NCBI GenBank assembly: GCA_964495145.1
Contig: CAZBUP010000021.1
Location: forward strand, 1-20,842
Direction: 5' to 3'
Source: UBA6120 sp964495145
GTDB lineage: Bacteria > Bacillota_I > Bacilli_A > RFN20 > CAG-826
Length of the DNA: 20,842 nucleotides
Every line of letters starts with the position of its first letter. Position 1 is the first letter of the stretch. Below, piece after piece: positions 7,763 to 15,067 of this stretch. The notes under the pieces were generated by a model. That model ran no database searches, was not told the origin of the DNA, and was given only the letters and a program-made list of their open reading frames with translations. A program made the position numbers and the translations under genes.

Positions 7763-8540
7763 AACGATCGCTTCCGTCAAAGTATTGAAGCGCCTCGTCC
7801 GGGTTTTGCTCGATGAGGGTCACTTCGACCTCAGCCACGATGCCTATACGAATCATTATCTTTATGTTGGAAAAACCCTGGACGACAAGGAATATCACGA
7901 ACTTAAGGACGCCTCCGAGGCCTTTGGCGCCGAGGCCTATGCTCGGGGACTCCTCGGCAAGGGACGTTATACCCGCAAACAAATCGTAGAGAGGCTCTAT
8001 GCCCGCCAAGCCAAGCGCTGGATGGTCGAGTCGATCGTCAAGCAATTGGAAAGCGAAGGTCTGATTGACGACCGGGCGTTCATGGTTGACCGCCTTGACT
8101 ACGGGCAAGCCCGCCATGAGGGATACCATCATATTTACGAAGACATGTTTCAAAAAGGAATCGGCGCCGAACTCTTAGCCGGATACATCATGGATGAAAA
8201 CTCGGAGATTGAAAAAGCCCAAGCGTGGCTGCCGCGCTTACTGAAGCAATATGGCGGCAAGTCGAGCCAAGCCCGCAAACACGGAATCTACGATTGGTAC
8301 CAACGCCATGGTTTCGATACATCGACTATTGCGCGGGTCATTTCGCAAATCGAAAATCTGGACGAAGCCGACGAGGAAGGCAACCTCAAGCGTGATTTTG
8401 CGACCGCAAAACGAAAATACGGCCAAAAATACCGCGGCCGGCAATTGAAAGACCGTTTATTCAAGTATTTGGCCCAACGGGGTTATAATTATTCTAAAAT
8501 CAACACGGCATTAGGAGCGGACCAAGATGAAATGGATTAA
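7740..8540 (+). CDS. recX: Regulatory protein RecX
   Basis: RecX binds RecA filaments and modulates recombination and SOS activity in the cytoplasm. With the GTG start at 7740 the protein has 266 residues, close to the Bacillus-type RecX and longer than proteobacterial ones. The helical repeats are visible: ARGLLGKGRYTRKQIVERLY, then QLESEGLIDDRAFMVDRLDY, typical of the RecX three-helix repeats, and a C-terminal repeat ending LAQRGYNYSKINTAL. The reading frame could extend to an ATG at 7689, but that would overlap the glycosyltransferase by 74 nt without a ribosome site. The gene overlaps the glycosyltransferase by 23 nt and yhaM by 14 nt, so it belongs to the same operon. No LexA-like box is visible. 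Confidence 0.88.
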   Translation: MPSEKPGRTIASVKVLKRLVRVLLDEGHFDLSHDAYTNHYLYVGKTLDDKEYHELKDASEAFGAEAYARGLLGKGRYTRKQIVERLYARQAKRWMVESIVKQLESEGLIDDRAFMVDRLDYGQARHEGYHHIYEDMFQKGIGAELLAGYIMDENSEIEKAQAWLPRLLKQYGGKSSQARKHGIYDWYQRHGFDTSTIARVISQIENLDEADEEGNLKRDFATAKRKYGQKYRGRQLKDRLFKYLAQRGYNYSKINTALGADQDEMD

Positions 8541-9468
8541 AGATTTCAAAGATGGGGAACGGATTCGGGGCCAGTACTTGGTCACCAACGTCAGCAAAGG
8601 GGTGACCACCAACAACTTGGCTTACCTGACGGTCAGTTTCCAAGACAAGACCGGAACCATCGACGGCAAGCTCTGGGAAGCTTCCGCCGCCGACCAAGAA
8701 CTCTTCAACCCCGGCAACATCGTGAACCTGGACGGCGACGTCTTGAGTTATCGCGGCAGTCTCCAATTGAAGATTCAATCGGCGACCTTGCTGGACGCCG
8801 GCACCGTCGACCCGAGCCTCTTCACCATGGCGGCCCCGATTCCGGTTCCCGACATGGAAGCCGAGCTCGAAAAAGTCATCGATAGCATCGAAGACGGGCA
8901 AATCAAGCTGTTGGTCACCACCCTGATCAAAAACCATTATCAAGCTTACATCACCTTTCCAGCCGCGGTCCGCAACCACCATGAATACGCCAGCGGGCTC
9001 CTTTATCATACCTTGTCGATGATTCATTTGGCCGAAGCCATCTTGCCCCATTACCCGACGTTAAACCGCGATTTATTGATCGCCGGGATTTTGCTCCACG
9101 ATTTGGGCAAGACCGTCGAATTGTCGGGCCCGATCATTCCCAAATACACGCTTAAGGGCCGCTTGATCGGCCATATCACCTTGATGAGTTCCGAGATATT
9201 GAATACCAGCGCCGAACTGGGCCTCGACGAGGAAATGACGACGTTACTGACCCATATGGTCGTATCCCATCATGGAAAACAGGAATTCGGTTCCCCGATT
9301 ATCCCCATGACGCGCGAAGCCTTGCTGCTCAGCATGATTGACGACATGGACGCCAAACTGGTCATGGCCGAAAAAGCCCTTGAAGGGGTTGAGCCGGGCG
9401 ATTTCTCGGCAAGGGTCTATCCCCTTGACGAACGCAGCCTCTACCAGATGAAATTGACAAAGAAATAA
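8527..9468 (+). CDS. yhaM: 3'-5' exoribonuclease YhaM
   Basis: The 313-residue product matches the length of Bacillus YhaM. An N-terminal OB-fold (about 1-90, with QDKTGTIDGKLW) would bind nucleic acid, and an HD phosphohydrolase domain follows (about 125-285). Metal-binding positions are visible: H161 (LLYH), H191-D192 (LLHDLGK), H216, H248-H249 (VSHHG) and D272/D273. In Bacilli this enzyme trims RNA 3' ends and can cut single-stranded DNA. AGGAG at 8513-8517 lies 9 nt before the ATG, inside the end of recX. It is the last gene of the operon and is followed by a strong terminator. Confidence is high from domain order, motifs and length. Confidence 0.93.
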   Translation: MKWIKDFKDGERIRGQYLVTNVSKGVTTNNLAYLTVSFQDKTGTIDGKLWEASAADQELFNPGNIVNLDGDVLSYRGSLQLKIQSATLLDAGTVDPSLFTMAAPIPVPDMEAELEKVIDSIEDGQIKLLVTTLIKNHYQAYITFPAAVRNHHEYASGLLYHTLSMIHLAEAILPHYPTLNRDLLIAGILLHDLGKTVELSGPIIPKYTLKGRLIGHITLMSSEILNTSAELGLDEEMTTLLTHMVVSHHGKQEFGSPIIPMTREALLLSMIDDMDAKLVMAEKALEGVEPGDFSARVYPLDERSLYQMKLTKK

Positions 9469-9470
9469 TG

Positions 9471-9500
9471 AAAATGATGGTCGGTTCGACCATCATTTTT
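9471..9500. terminator. Bidirectional terminator between yhaM and hit
   Basis: A 13-bp perfect stem (9471-9483 with 9487-9499) has a 3-nt loop. On the plus strand it ends in TTTTT (9496-9500) and terminates the yhaM operon. On the minus strand the A-run 9471-9474 gives TTTT for the convergent hit gene. Confidence 0.9.
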
Positions 9501-9504
9501 CTAG

Positions 9505-9924
9505 TTACTTGATCCCTTTGGAAATCTTATTGGCGAGCACCGGCAAGTTCAACTCGCCCCGATGGACGTTTTCATACATCTCGATGCGCAGGTTGTCGTG
9601 GATGTCATAGCGGGGAATCACGTGGACGTGGAAGTGGAAAACCGATTGGCCGGCCGCTTTGTAATTGTTGGTCAGCACGTTGACCCCGGCCGCTCCCAGC
9701 TGTTTGATTTGGGCCTGCCCGATCCGCTGGGCGACGTTCATGACGTGGTGCATTTCGCTTTTCGGGGTGGCCAAGAAATTGTCGTAGTGTCGCTTACTGA
9801 CCACCAAGGTGTGGCCGATCGTGGTTTGGGAAATGTCTAAAAACGCCAGGACGTGGTCGTCTTCATAGACTTTGGTGGCCGGGATCAGCCCGGCGACGAT
9901 TTTACAAAATAAGCAATCGATCAT
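9505..9924 (-). CDS. hit: HIT family protein (histidine triad nucleotide hydrolase)
   Basis: The 139-residue cytoplasmic protein contains the histidine triad H97-F-H99-V-H101, which in the family hydrolyses the alpha-phosphate of nucleoside monophosphate derivatives. CLFC at C4-C7, the segment GHTLVVSKRHY (37-47) and NNYKAAGQSVFHFH complete the family pattern. Length is normal. GAGGT (9933-9937) precedes the ATG by 8 nt. The gene lies downstream of the lipoprotein pair but is separated from it by a terminator, so it probably uses its own -10. In Bacilli hit is often found near prsA and yhaM, which agrees with both neighbours here. The in vivo substrate is unknown. Confidence 0.94.
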   Translation of the reverse strand: MIDCLFCKIVAGLIPATKVYEDDHVLAFLDISQTTIGHTLVVSKRHYDNFLATPKSEMHHVMNVAQRIGQAQIKQLGAAGVNVLTNNYKAAGQSVFHFHVHVIPRYDIHDNLRIEMYENVHRGELNLPVLANKISKGIK

Positions 9925-9943
9925 GGTGAGGTACCTCGATAAT

Positions 9944-9949
9944 ATTATA
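9944..9949 (-). promoter_or_regulatory. -10 element of hit
   Basis: A perfect TATAAT on the minus strand lies 19 nt before the hit ATG. No -35 is seen, because that region is occupied by the terminator stem of the upstream operon. Confidence 0.45.
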
Positions 9950-9954
9950 TATAG

Positions 9955-9976
9955 AAAAAGGAGGCTTGCGCCTCCT
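9955..9976 (-). terminator. Rho-independent terminator of the lipoprotein operon
   Basis: On the minus strand AGGAGGC, the tetraloop GCAA, and GCCTCCT form a 7-bp GC-rich stem, then TTTTTC. It starts 22 nt after the stop of the second lipoprotein gene. Confidence 0.88.
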
Positions 9977-9998
9977 CTTTATGTGGCAATCGGATTGA

Positions 9999-11534
9999 TT
10001 AGTCTTCGCTGTCGTAGACGTCGGGGAACGTTTCTTTGAAGTAATCCCAGATGTCTTGATCGTGGAAGGTAATCGCGTATTGCTCGAAGTAGTGGTTGTA
10101 GGCCGAGGTCTTGTTGGCGGCTTGTTCGCCTAAGATTTTGGCGATTTCGCCGGCGACCATTTCGCGGTAACCCGTGGTTTCGGGATGGATCGCGTCATAG
10201 TTGGTGGTTGACCCTTCGGCGTTGTTGAGTTTGGTGCTGTTGGCGGCTTCTTCGATCTGGATGATGTAATAAGTAGTGGAACTGGCATCATAAAGGAGGA
10301 AGTTGCGGTTCGGCACGTTCGGATCGACGATTTGTTGGCTGTTTTGCGGGATCAAGTAGTACTTGCCGTGGATGTTGCGGACGTAAGCCGAGGTTTCGGC
10401 TTCGCCGGCCGCGAATTCGTCAGTGGTCTTGTCGACGCCGTTGGCGACGCCGATGTTGAACAACCGGGTGCGGATTTCGCTTGGAAGCGATTCGAGACCG
10501 CCGTTTTTGATGTACCAGCCGTCTGTGGTGAAGTCCCGCTTGCGCAGGGTGTTTTGCTTGATCAACAAGCCTTCCTCCGGCGTATAGGTGCCGTTGGAGG
10601 TGAAGTCGGATTCGATCGTTTCGTCGGTCAACTGGGCATTGACGTTAATCTTGTTGTATTGGGCGAGGATGTCGCCGTTCAAGGTTTTGGTCGCGTCGAG
10701 GCCGGCGTCAAGGAGCAATTGCTCTTCGTCGCTGCCGGGAGCGACGTCAAGGCCCCGCCATGCCCGGGCTAATAGCTCGAGATCGGCATCTTCGGCCGTG
10801 GCCGCGGGATCGAGAATGTATTGGTCGATGAAGGTATCCATCAAATACTTGGCCGCTTCCGGATGGTTGCTGTTGGTGCCGATGGCAATGTAGTTGACTT
10901 TGCGGGCGTAGGTCCGGCCGATGGTGGCATAGTCTTGGTCGAGCACGTATTGCTCAATCAGTTTTTCGCGGTAAATCTCCGGGACGATTTCCCCGAGGAT
11001 GTAGTCTTGGTAGTATTCGATGTGGATGGCTTCTTCCAGGGCTGACCCATCGCGGATCTCGTCTTTGGAAACCGGGAGGAAGATGTAATCGCTGACATAG
11101 CCTTCAACCGGATCGTAAGCGACCGCGTAGAGTTGTTTCTCGACGTAGTTGGCGAAGCGTTCTTCAAAGAAGTAGCTGCGCGTTTCGTAAGAACCGGTCG
11201 TGATCTTGGCATACATCTTTTCGTTGATGCGGGCTTCGACGTCGGCCACGAAGGCGACCTTGTCGGGATCGGCCGAAGTCAAGTTGTCGGCGTATTTGCC
11301 GAAGATGTCCTCGGCAATCAGGGTGATGACGTCTTCCTTGGCTTGTTCGGTCAAGGAGCCGGCGTCGCGAATCGAGTCGTAAACGACCGAGGCCACGTTC
11401 TTTTCAAGTTCGGTGACCAGATTCGAAAGTAACGGGTCTTCGTAGTCGGTCGGTTCCGCGTACACGTCGCAGCCGACCAAAATAAGGGCACCCGTCAGGG
11501 CAATCACGTACTTGACGAATTTATTTTTTGACAT
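9999..11534 (-). CDS. Lipoprotein with divergent, probably inactive parvulin-like region (PrsA paralogue)
   Basis: The 511-residue protein has a lipoprotein signal peptide: basic N-terminus, hydrophobic core (8-20) and lipobox LVGC with C22, its only cysteine. It should be anchored outside the membrane. Segments resemble the order of a parvulin domain but lack its signature residues: KVNYIAIG (212-219) where HVRHILV is expected, TDGWYIKNGGLESLP (337-351) near the usual GDLGW strand, and TYYIIQIEE (421-429) like the last strand. A long helical segment (about 34-210) precedes this. The start is the ATG at 11534, preceded by GGAGG (11543-11547) with an 8-nt spacer. The frame stays open 72 nt further upstream, but that extension would bury the signal peptide. 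It overlaps the upstream PrsA-like gene by 14 nt. A foldase-like chaperone role is inference; it could be a lipoprotein of other function. Confidence 0.72.
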   Translation of the reverse strand: MSKNKFVKYVIALTGALILVGCDVYAEPTDYEDPLLSNLVTELEKNVASVVYDSIRDAGSLTEQAKEDVITLIAEDIFGKYADNLTSADPDKVAFVADVEARINEKMYAKITTGSYETRSYFFEERFANYVEKQLYAVAYDPVEGYVSDYIFLPVSKDEIRDGSALEEAIHIEYYQDYILGEIVPEIYREKLIEQYVLDQDYATIGRTYARKVNYIAIGTNSNHPEAAKYLMDTFIDQYILDPAATAEDADLELLARAWRGLDVAPGSDEEQLLLDAGLDATKTLNGDILAQYNKINVNAQLTDETIESDFTSNGTYTPEEGLLIKQNTLRKRDFTTDGWYIKNGGLESLPSEIRTRLFNIGVANGVDKTTDEFAAGEAETSAYVRNIHGKYYLIPQNSQQIVDPNVPNRNFLLYDASSTTYYIIQIEEAANSTKLNNAEGSTTNYDAIHPETTGYREMVAGEIAKILGEQAANKTSAYNHYFEQYAITFHDQDIWDYFKETFPDVYDSED

Positions 11535-13233
11535 AGCAGACACCTCCCGCTTGATATTCAAGTGCCGTATCGGCGTCTTCGAAGGTTTCGGCGCAGACTT
11601 CGTCAATCAGACGTTGCCGTTGCCATTCCTGGTATTCGAGATAACGGACGAAGGTATCCCAGGTTTGAGCGTAATTGAGATCTTCCGAGAAGGCGTTGTT
11701 GGCCCGGGTCACGGCGATGTAGTTGACGATGGCGTCTTCGAGATCGCTGTCGGCGAAGGTGACGCCTTGGGCAGCCGATAATTTTTCAAAGATACGGGCT
11801 TGGAGCATGGTATCGAACCCTTTGATCTCGTTGGCGATCGTTTCGGAACGTTCCTTGTAGATCTTGGTGGTCGTGTTCATGAAGTTGACGTAAGTGATCA
11901 AATCGTTGTCCGAGCCATCTTTCGGGAAAGAAGAAGTTCCCGGGATCTCGGTCGTGTAATAATCTTCGAGGGTGACGCCGCTGGCCGAGGTTTCGACGAG
12001 GGCGGACCGTTCGACCACGATGAAGTGGATGCCTTGGTAACCGCTGCCGCTCGCACCGGTGCCGGCGCGGACCGCTAGGATGACCTTTCCGTCTTCGTCA
12101 ACCAAAGCTTTTTGGCCGCCGAGTTCGGCTACCGATTGGAAACCAAGCATCGCCTCATAGGCGGCGTTGGCGGTTCCGTCGGTGTTCGTCGGGGTGATGA
12201 CGCTGACGTTGTGCTTATTGAAGAATTTGTTGAAATAAACGTTGCGCGGGTAATACTTGGTATCTCCGTCGTTGACCTTGTCGCCATTGGCGTCTTTGAC
12301 GATGTCGGCGGTGTCATTCAGGAGTAAGGCGGCTTCGTAAGGGATGGCGCCCAAGCCGAGATTGGTCAAGAAGGTCTCGCTGTCGGCGGGGACTTCCAAT
12401 TTGGCCGCGTTGGCGACCACTCCGGCGTTTTGATTGTAAATCGCGTCATAGGCATAGACGCCCAGTTTGAATTCATTGACGTAACTGGTGGCTTTGCTCA
12501 TGATGCCCAAGTCGCCGAAATTGGCGGCCGATCCGGTATCTTCGCTGGCCTCTCGGGCGATGTCTCCGAAGGTTTCGGCGTTTTGGCGAATGGCCAACCG
12601 TTTGATGACCGAAGCGATGTTGCGGGCTTCTTGTTCGGAAATGGCCCCGTCGTAGATGTTCGTGCTTTGATCGGAAACTTTGACGAGGATGTGTCGGACG
12701 TGATAAGGGAGTTTGGCATCGAGGTAGCCTTCGTAATCGACGGCTCCCATGAGCATTTCTTGCTTATTGTCGTCGTAAAAGTTTTCCTCGACCTTTTCCT
12801 TCATGAGTTGGTAGGCGAAGTAATCCTTCAATTCGTCAAGGTCTTCGACCCCATACGTATTGAATTGATCTTCGAGTTCGTCTTTGTATTTGGTCTTGTT
12901 GTTGTCGGCGTTGCTACGTGCCGTTTCCTTGACCCCATCGACCCGGTTGTCCGCTTTTTCCATGATCTCGGCGAGCTGACCGGCTTTTTCCGGTTGATTC
13001 ATCTCGTTGCGAATCACGACTTCGACGACGGCTTCATAGAACTTGGCGACGCCGCTGGCGTTGCCTTTGTACTGGTTGAATAAATCGTCGGCGGTGTAGT
13101 GGATTTCCGTTCCGTTAGGGCTTGTTATCGTCATAACATAACCGTCATCGCTTTTGACGAGCGGATCACATGATGCAAGCACCAATAAGGCGGTGACCGA
13201 TAAAAGCGATAATGTTAGTTTGCCCTTATTCAT
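11521..13233 (-). CDS. PrsA-like lipoprotein, parvulin peptidyl-prolyl isomerase with a domain insertion
   Basis: The 570-residue lipoprotein has a signal peptide with lipobox LASC (C22). A helical chaperone region (about 45-170) is followed by a parvulin domain that starts at HVRHILVK (178-185) and continues through helices to FGDLGIM (239-245). The usual last strand (GYHII in PrsA) appears only at GIHFIVVERS (401-410). About 115 extra residues (roughly 266-380) therefore separate the two parts. A C-terminal helical region (about 420-545) follows, with cysteines C547 and C566. PrsA proteins help secreted proteins fold on the outer face of the membrane; those of Bacilli have about 290 residues, so this is nearly twice the size. 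It is first in a two-gene operon. The GGAGG at 13247-13251 lies 13 nt from the ATG, longer than usual. Confidence 0.83.
   Translation of the reverse strand: MNKGKLTLSLLSVTALLVLASCDPLVKSDDGYVMTITSPNGTEIHYTADDLFNQYKGNASGVAKFYEAVVEVVIRNEMNQPEKAGQLAEIMEKADNRVDGVKETARSNADNNKTKYKDELEDQFNTYGVEDLDELKDYFAYQLMKEKVEENFYDDNKQEMLMGAVDYEGYLDAKLPYHVRHILVKVSDQSTNIYDGAISEQEARNIASVIKRLAIRQNAETFGDIAREASEDTGSAANFGDLGIMSKATSYVNEFKLGVYAYDAIYNQNAGVVANAAKLEVPADSETFLTNLGLGAIPYEAALLLNDTADIVKDANGDKVNDGDTKYYPRNVYFNKFFNKHNVSVITPTNTDGTANAAYEAMLGFQSVAELGGQKALVDEDGKVILAVRAGTGASGSGYQGIHFIVVERSALVETSASGVTLEDYYTTEIPGTSSFPKDGSDNDLITYVNFMNTTTKIYKERSETIANEIKGFDTMLQARIFEKLSAAQGVTFADSDLEDAIVNYIAVTRANNAFSEDLNYAQTWDTFVRYLEYQEWQRQRLIDEVCAETFEDADTALEYQAGGVCYVKK
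11543..11547 (-). promoter_or_regulatory. Ribosome binding site deciding the second lipoprotein start
   Basis: GGAGG on the minus strand, inside the end of the upstream gene, lies 8 nt before ATG 11534 and supports this start, which also places the signal peptide at the N-terminus. Confidence 0.8.
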
Positions 13234-13272
13234 ATCTGATAAATGTCCTCCTTCTATAAATACAGCACAAAT

Positions 13273-13301
13273 ATTGTATTATTTTAATAATACTAATTCA
13301 A
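13273..13301 (-). promoter_or_regulatory. Promoter of the PrsA-like lipoprotein operon
   Basis: On the minus strand TTGAAT (13296-13301) and TACAAT (13273-13278) are separated by exactly 17 bp in an AT-rich stretch. The leader would be about 33 nt and contains AAGGAGG. Confidence 0.75.
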
Positions 13302-13382
13302 CAACTAATTTTACGATTCGCTCAGCCATTTTTATATCCCGGTTGCCCAAAATTGCCGCCTCGATCCAATTATCATATTATT

Positions 13383-13410
13383 TTGATTACGCGTAGCGCA
13401 GTGCTAGAAT
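13383..13410 (+). promoter_or_regulatory. Promoter of the suf-mnmG-rsmG operon
   Basis: TTGATT (13383-13388), a 16-bp spacer ending in TGC, and TAGAAT (13405-13410) form a good extended promoter. Transcription would start near 13417, about 20 nt before the sufC GTG. No recognisable Fe-S regulator site was identified. Confidence 0.75.
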
Positions 13411-13437
13411 ATTACCGATTCAAAGGAGCATTTCACG

Positions 13438-14259
13438 GTGGCAAAATTAGTTATTACCGATTTATGGGTGCAAGTTGACGGCCAAGACATCCTCAAGGGC
13501 GTCGATTTGACGATATCCGATCAAGAGACGGTCGCCCTATTGGGCCCGAACGGACATGGCAAATCAACCCTCTTAGGGGCGATCATGGGCCATCCCAAAT
13601 ATACGATTACCCGCGGGAGCATTACCCTGGACGGGGCCGACCTTTTAGCCATGTCGCCGGATGAAAGATCCCGGAAAGGGCTCTTCCTCGGGATGCAAAA
13701 CCCCAGCGAAGTCCCGGGCGTGGTCAATTCCGACTTCTTGAAAGCGGCCATCAACGCCCGTCGGGAAAAGCCCATCGCCATGTTCGAATTCTACCGCGCG
13801 CTCGACAAAGCCACCAAGCAAATGAAAATTCCCCTCGAATTGGCGCACCGTCCTTTGAACGAAGGGTTTTCGGGCGGCGAAAAGAAACGCAACGAAATTC
13901 TCCAATTGCTATTACTAGAACCGAAAATCGCTTTGTTGGACGAAATTGATTCCGGTTTGGACATCGACGCGTTGTCGATGGTCGGCCACGCCATCGCCTC
14001 GTTACAAGAAAAAGGCGTCGGTTTTTTGGTCATTTCCCATTACGCTCGCTTATATGATCTCGTTACGCCCAATCGCGTCGTCGTCATGATTGACGGCCGC
14101 ATCGTGGTTGAAGGCGGTTTGGAAATCATCGCCAAGATCGATCGGTCCGGTTACGAATGGATTCGGAGTGAACTCGGCATCAGCATCGAAAAGGCAATCC
14201 CCGCCATGAACACCACTTCGATTGGCGTTTGCGCCACGAAAGAAAAAGCCGGAGCATGA
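13438..14259 (+). CDS. sufC: Fe-S cluster assembly ATPase SufC
   Basis: SufC is the ABC-type ATPase that powers the SufBCD scaffold in the cytoplasm. The 273-residue protein has Walker A GPNGHGKST (36-44), the signature FSGGEKKR (144-151) typical of SufC, Walker B ALLDE (165-169) and H201. It starts with GTG, preceded by AGGAG (13424-13428) with a 9-nt spacer. The usual length is near 250; here a tail of about 20 residues after 250 includes C265. It is the first gene of the operon, and its stop overlaps the sufD start as ATGA. The identification rests on motifs and on the full suf gene set downstream. Confidence 0.96.
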   Translation: MAKLVITDLWVQVDGQDILKGVDLTISDQETVALLGPNGHGKSTLLGAIMGHPKYTITRGSITLDGADLLAMSPDERSRKGLFLGMQNPSEVPGVVNSDFLKAAINARREKPIAMFEFYRALDKATKQMKIPLELAHRPLNEGFSGGEKKRNEILQLLLLEPKIALLDEIDSGLDIDALSMVGHAIASLQEKGVGFLVISHYARLYDLVTPNRVVVMIDGRIVVEGGLEIIAKIDRSGYEWIRSELGISIEKAIPAMNTTSIGVCATKEKAGA

Positions 14260-15065
14260 AACGGTACCAACTCCACCATCATATTAAAACCGCGCATGGG
14301 CGACTCGAAGTCACCCATCCTTTCGCCGCCATCGATCTTTCGGAGACAAGCGCCGGGGTGGCGACCCTCTCGGTTGCTTCCGACAGCGATTTGCTGGTCG
14401 ATTGCGGAGCCAAACCCGTCAACCTCTTTTTATTATTAGCGAAAGGCGTCCATTTGAAACTGCAGGTCATCGGTCCCCAAGCTTCGATCGACTGGCATTT
14501 GAATATCGGATTGGACGATAATGCCGCGGCCGCGGTGACCATGGCCGATTTCGGTTCCTTCTCGGGCACCGTCGTCATCAATGGGGAACTGCATGGCCAA
14601 GCCAGCCGCATCGACTGGCATTTAGCCAGTCTTTCGCGTCAGTTCGATCAGAAAAAATACAGTGTCAATTTTCGGCATACCGCCTCGGAAAGTTATGCCA
14701 ACATGACCAATCACGGCGTCATCGAAGATTCGGGCCAATTGACCTTCACTGGCACGAGCCACATTTATAAAGGAGCCCATCAAAGCGCCACCCACCAGAC
14801 GGCGCGCATCTTGGTGTTCGATCCCCGATGCCTGGGCCGGGCCGATCCGATTTTGTCCATCGACGACAACGAAGTGGCGGCTTCCCATGCGGCCACGGTC
14901 GGCCGCATCAGCGAAGACCATATGTTTTATTTGAAATCGCGCGGCATCGACGACGCGTCGGCGCGCCGACTGATAACCTTTGGTTATTTGAAGCCGGCCA
15001 TCGACCAATTTCATGACGAAGGGGCCAAAAAGCGTTTGCTGGCCTTGTTGGAATCGAGGTTATGA
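14256..15065 (+). CDS. sufD: Fe-S cluster assembly protein SufD (short form)
   Basis: SufD pairs with SufB and SufC to form the Fe-S scaffold complex. This product has 269 residues, against roughly 400 or more for most Bacillota SufD. The beta-helix core and the C-terminal block are present: SHAATVGRISEDHMFYLKSRG (210-230), which holds the conserved histidine (H211) used in SufBCD cluster assembly. The N-terminal helical domain is missing. The start is the ATG at 14256, overlapping the sufC stop. A TTG 27 nt upstream is possible but has no ribosome site, and there is no room for a full N-terminus because sufC occupies that sequence. It overlaps the sufS region by only a few nt. The family is clear; a functional truncated form is inferred. 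Confidence 0.88.
   Translation: MKRYQLHHHIKTAHGRLEVTHPFAAIDLSETSAGVATLSVASDSDLLVDCGAKPVNLFLLLAKGVHLKLQVIGPQASIDWHLNIGLDDNAAAAVTMADFGSFSGTVVINGELHGQASRIDWHLASLSRQFDQKKYSVNFRHTASESYANMTNHGVIEDSGQLTFTGTSHIYKGAHQSATHQTARILVFDPRCLGRADPILSIDDNEVAASHAATVGRISEDHMFYLKSRGIDDASARRLITFGYLKPAIDQFHDEGAKKRLLALLESRL
15056..15059 (+). promoter_or_regulatory. Ribosome binding site deciding the sufS start
   Basis: GAGG is 8 nt before ATG 15068 but only 2 nt before ATG 15062. The second ATG also aligns better with SufS N-termini. Confidence 0.6.
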
Positions 15066-15067
15066 TT

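Noticed and set aside
8483..8500. TATAAT-like and TAAAAT sequences before yhaM
   Set aside because: They lie inside recX codons (NYS region) with no -35; more likely chance than a promoter.
12430..13083. Long antisense reading frame of 217 residues opposite the PrsA-like gene
   Set aside because: No ribosome site, no recognisable domain, and composition of a mirror frame; the opposite strand carries a clear lipoprotein gene.
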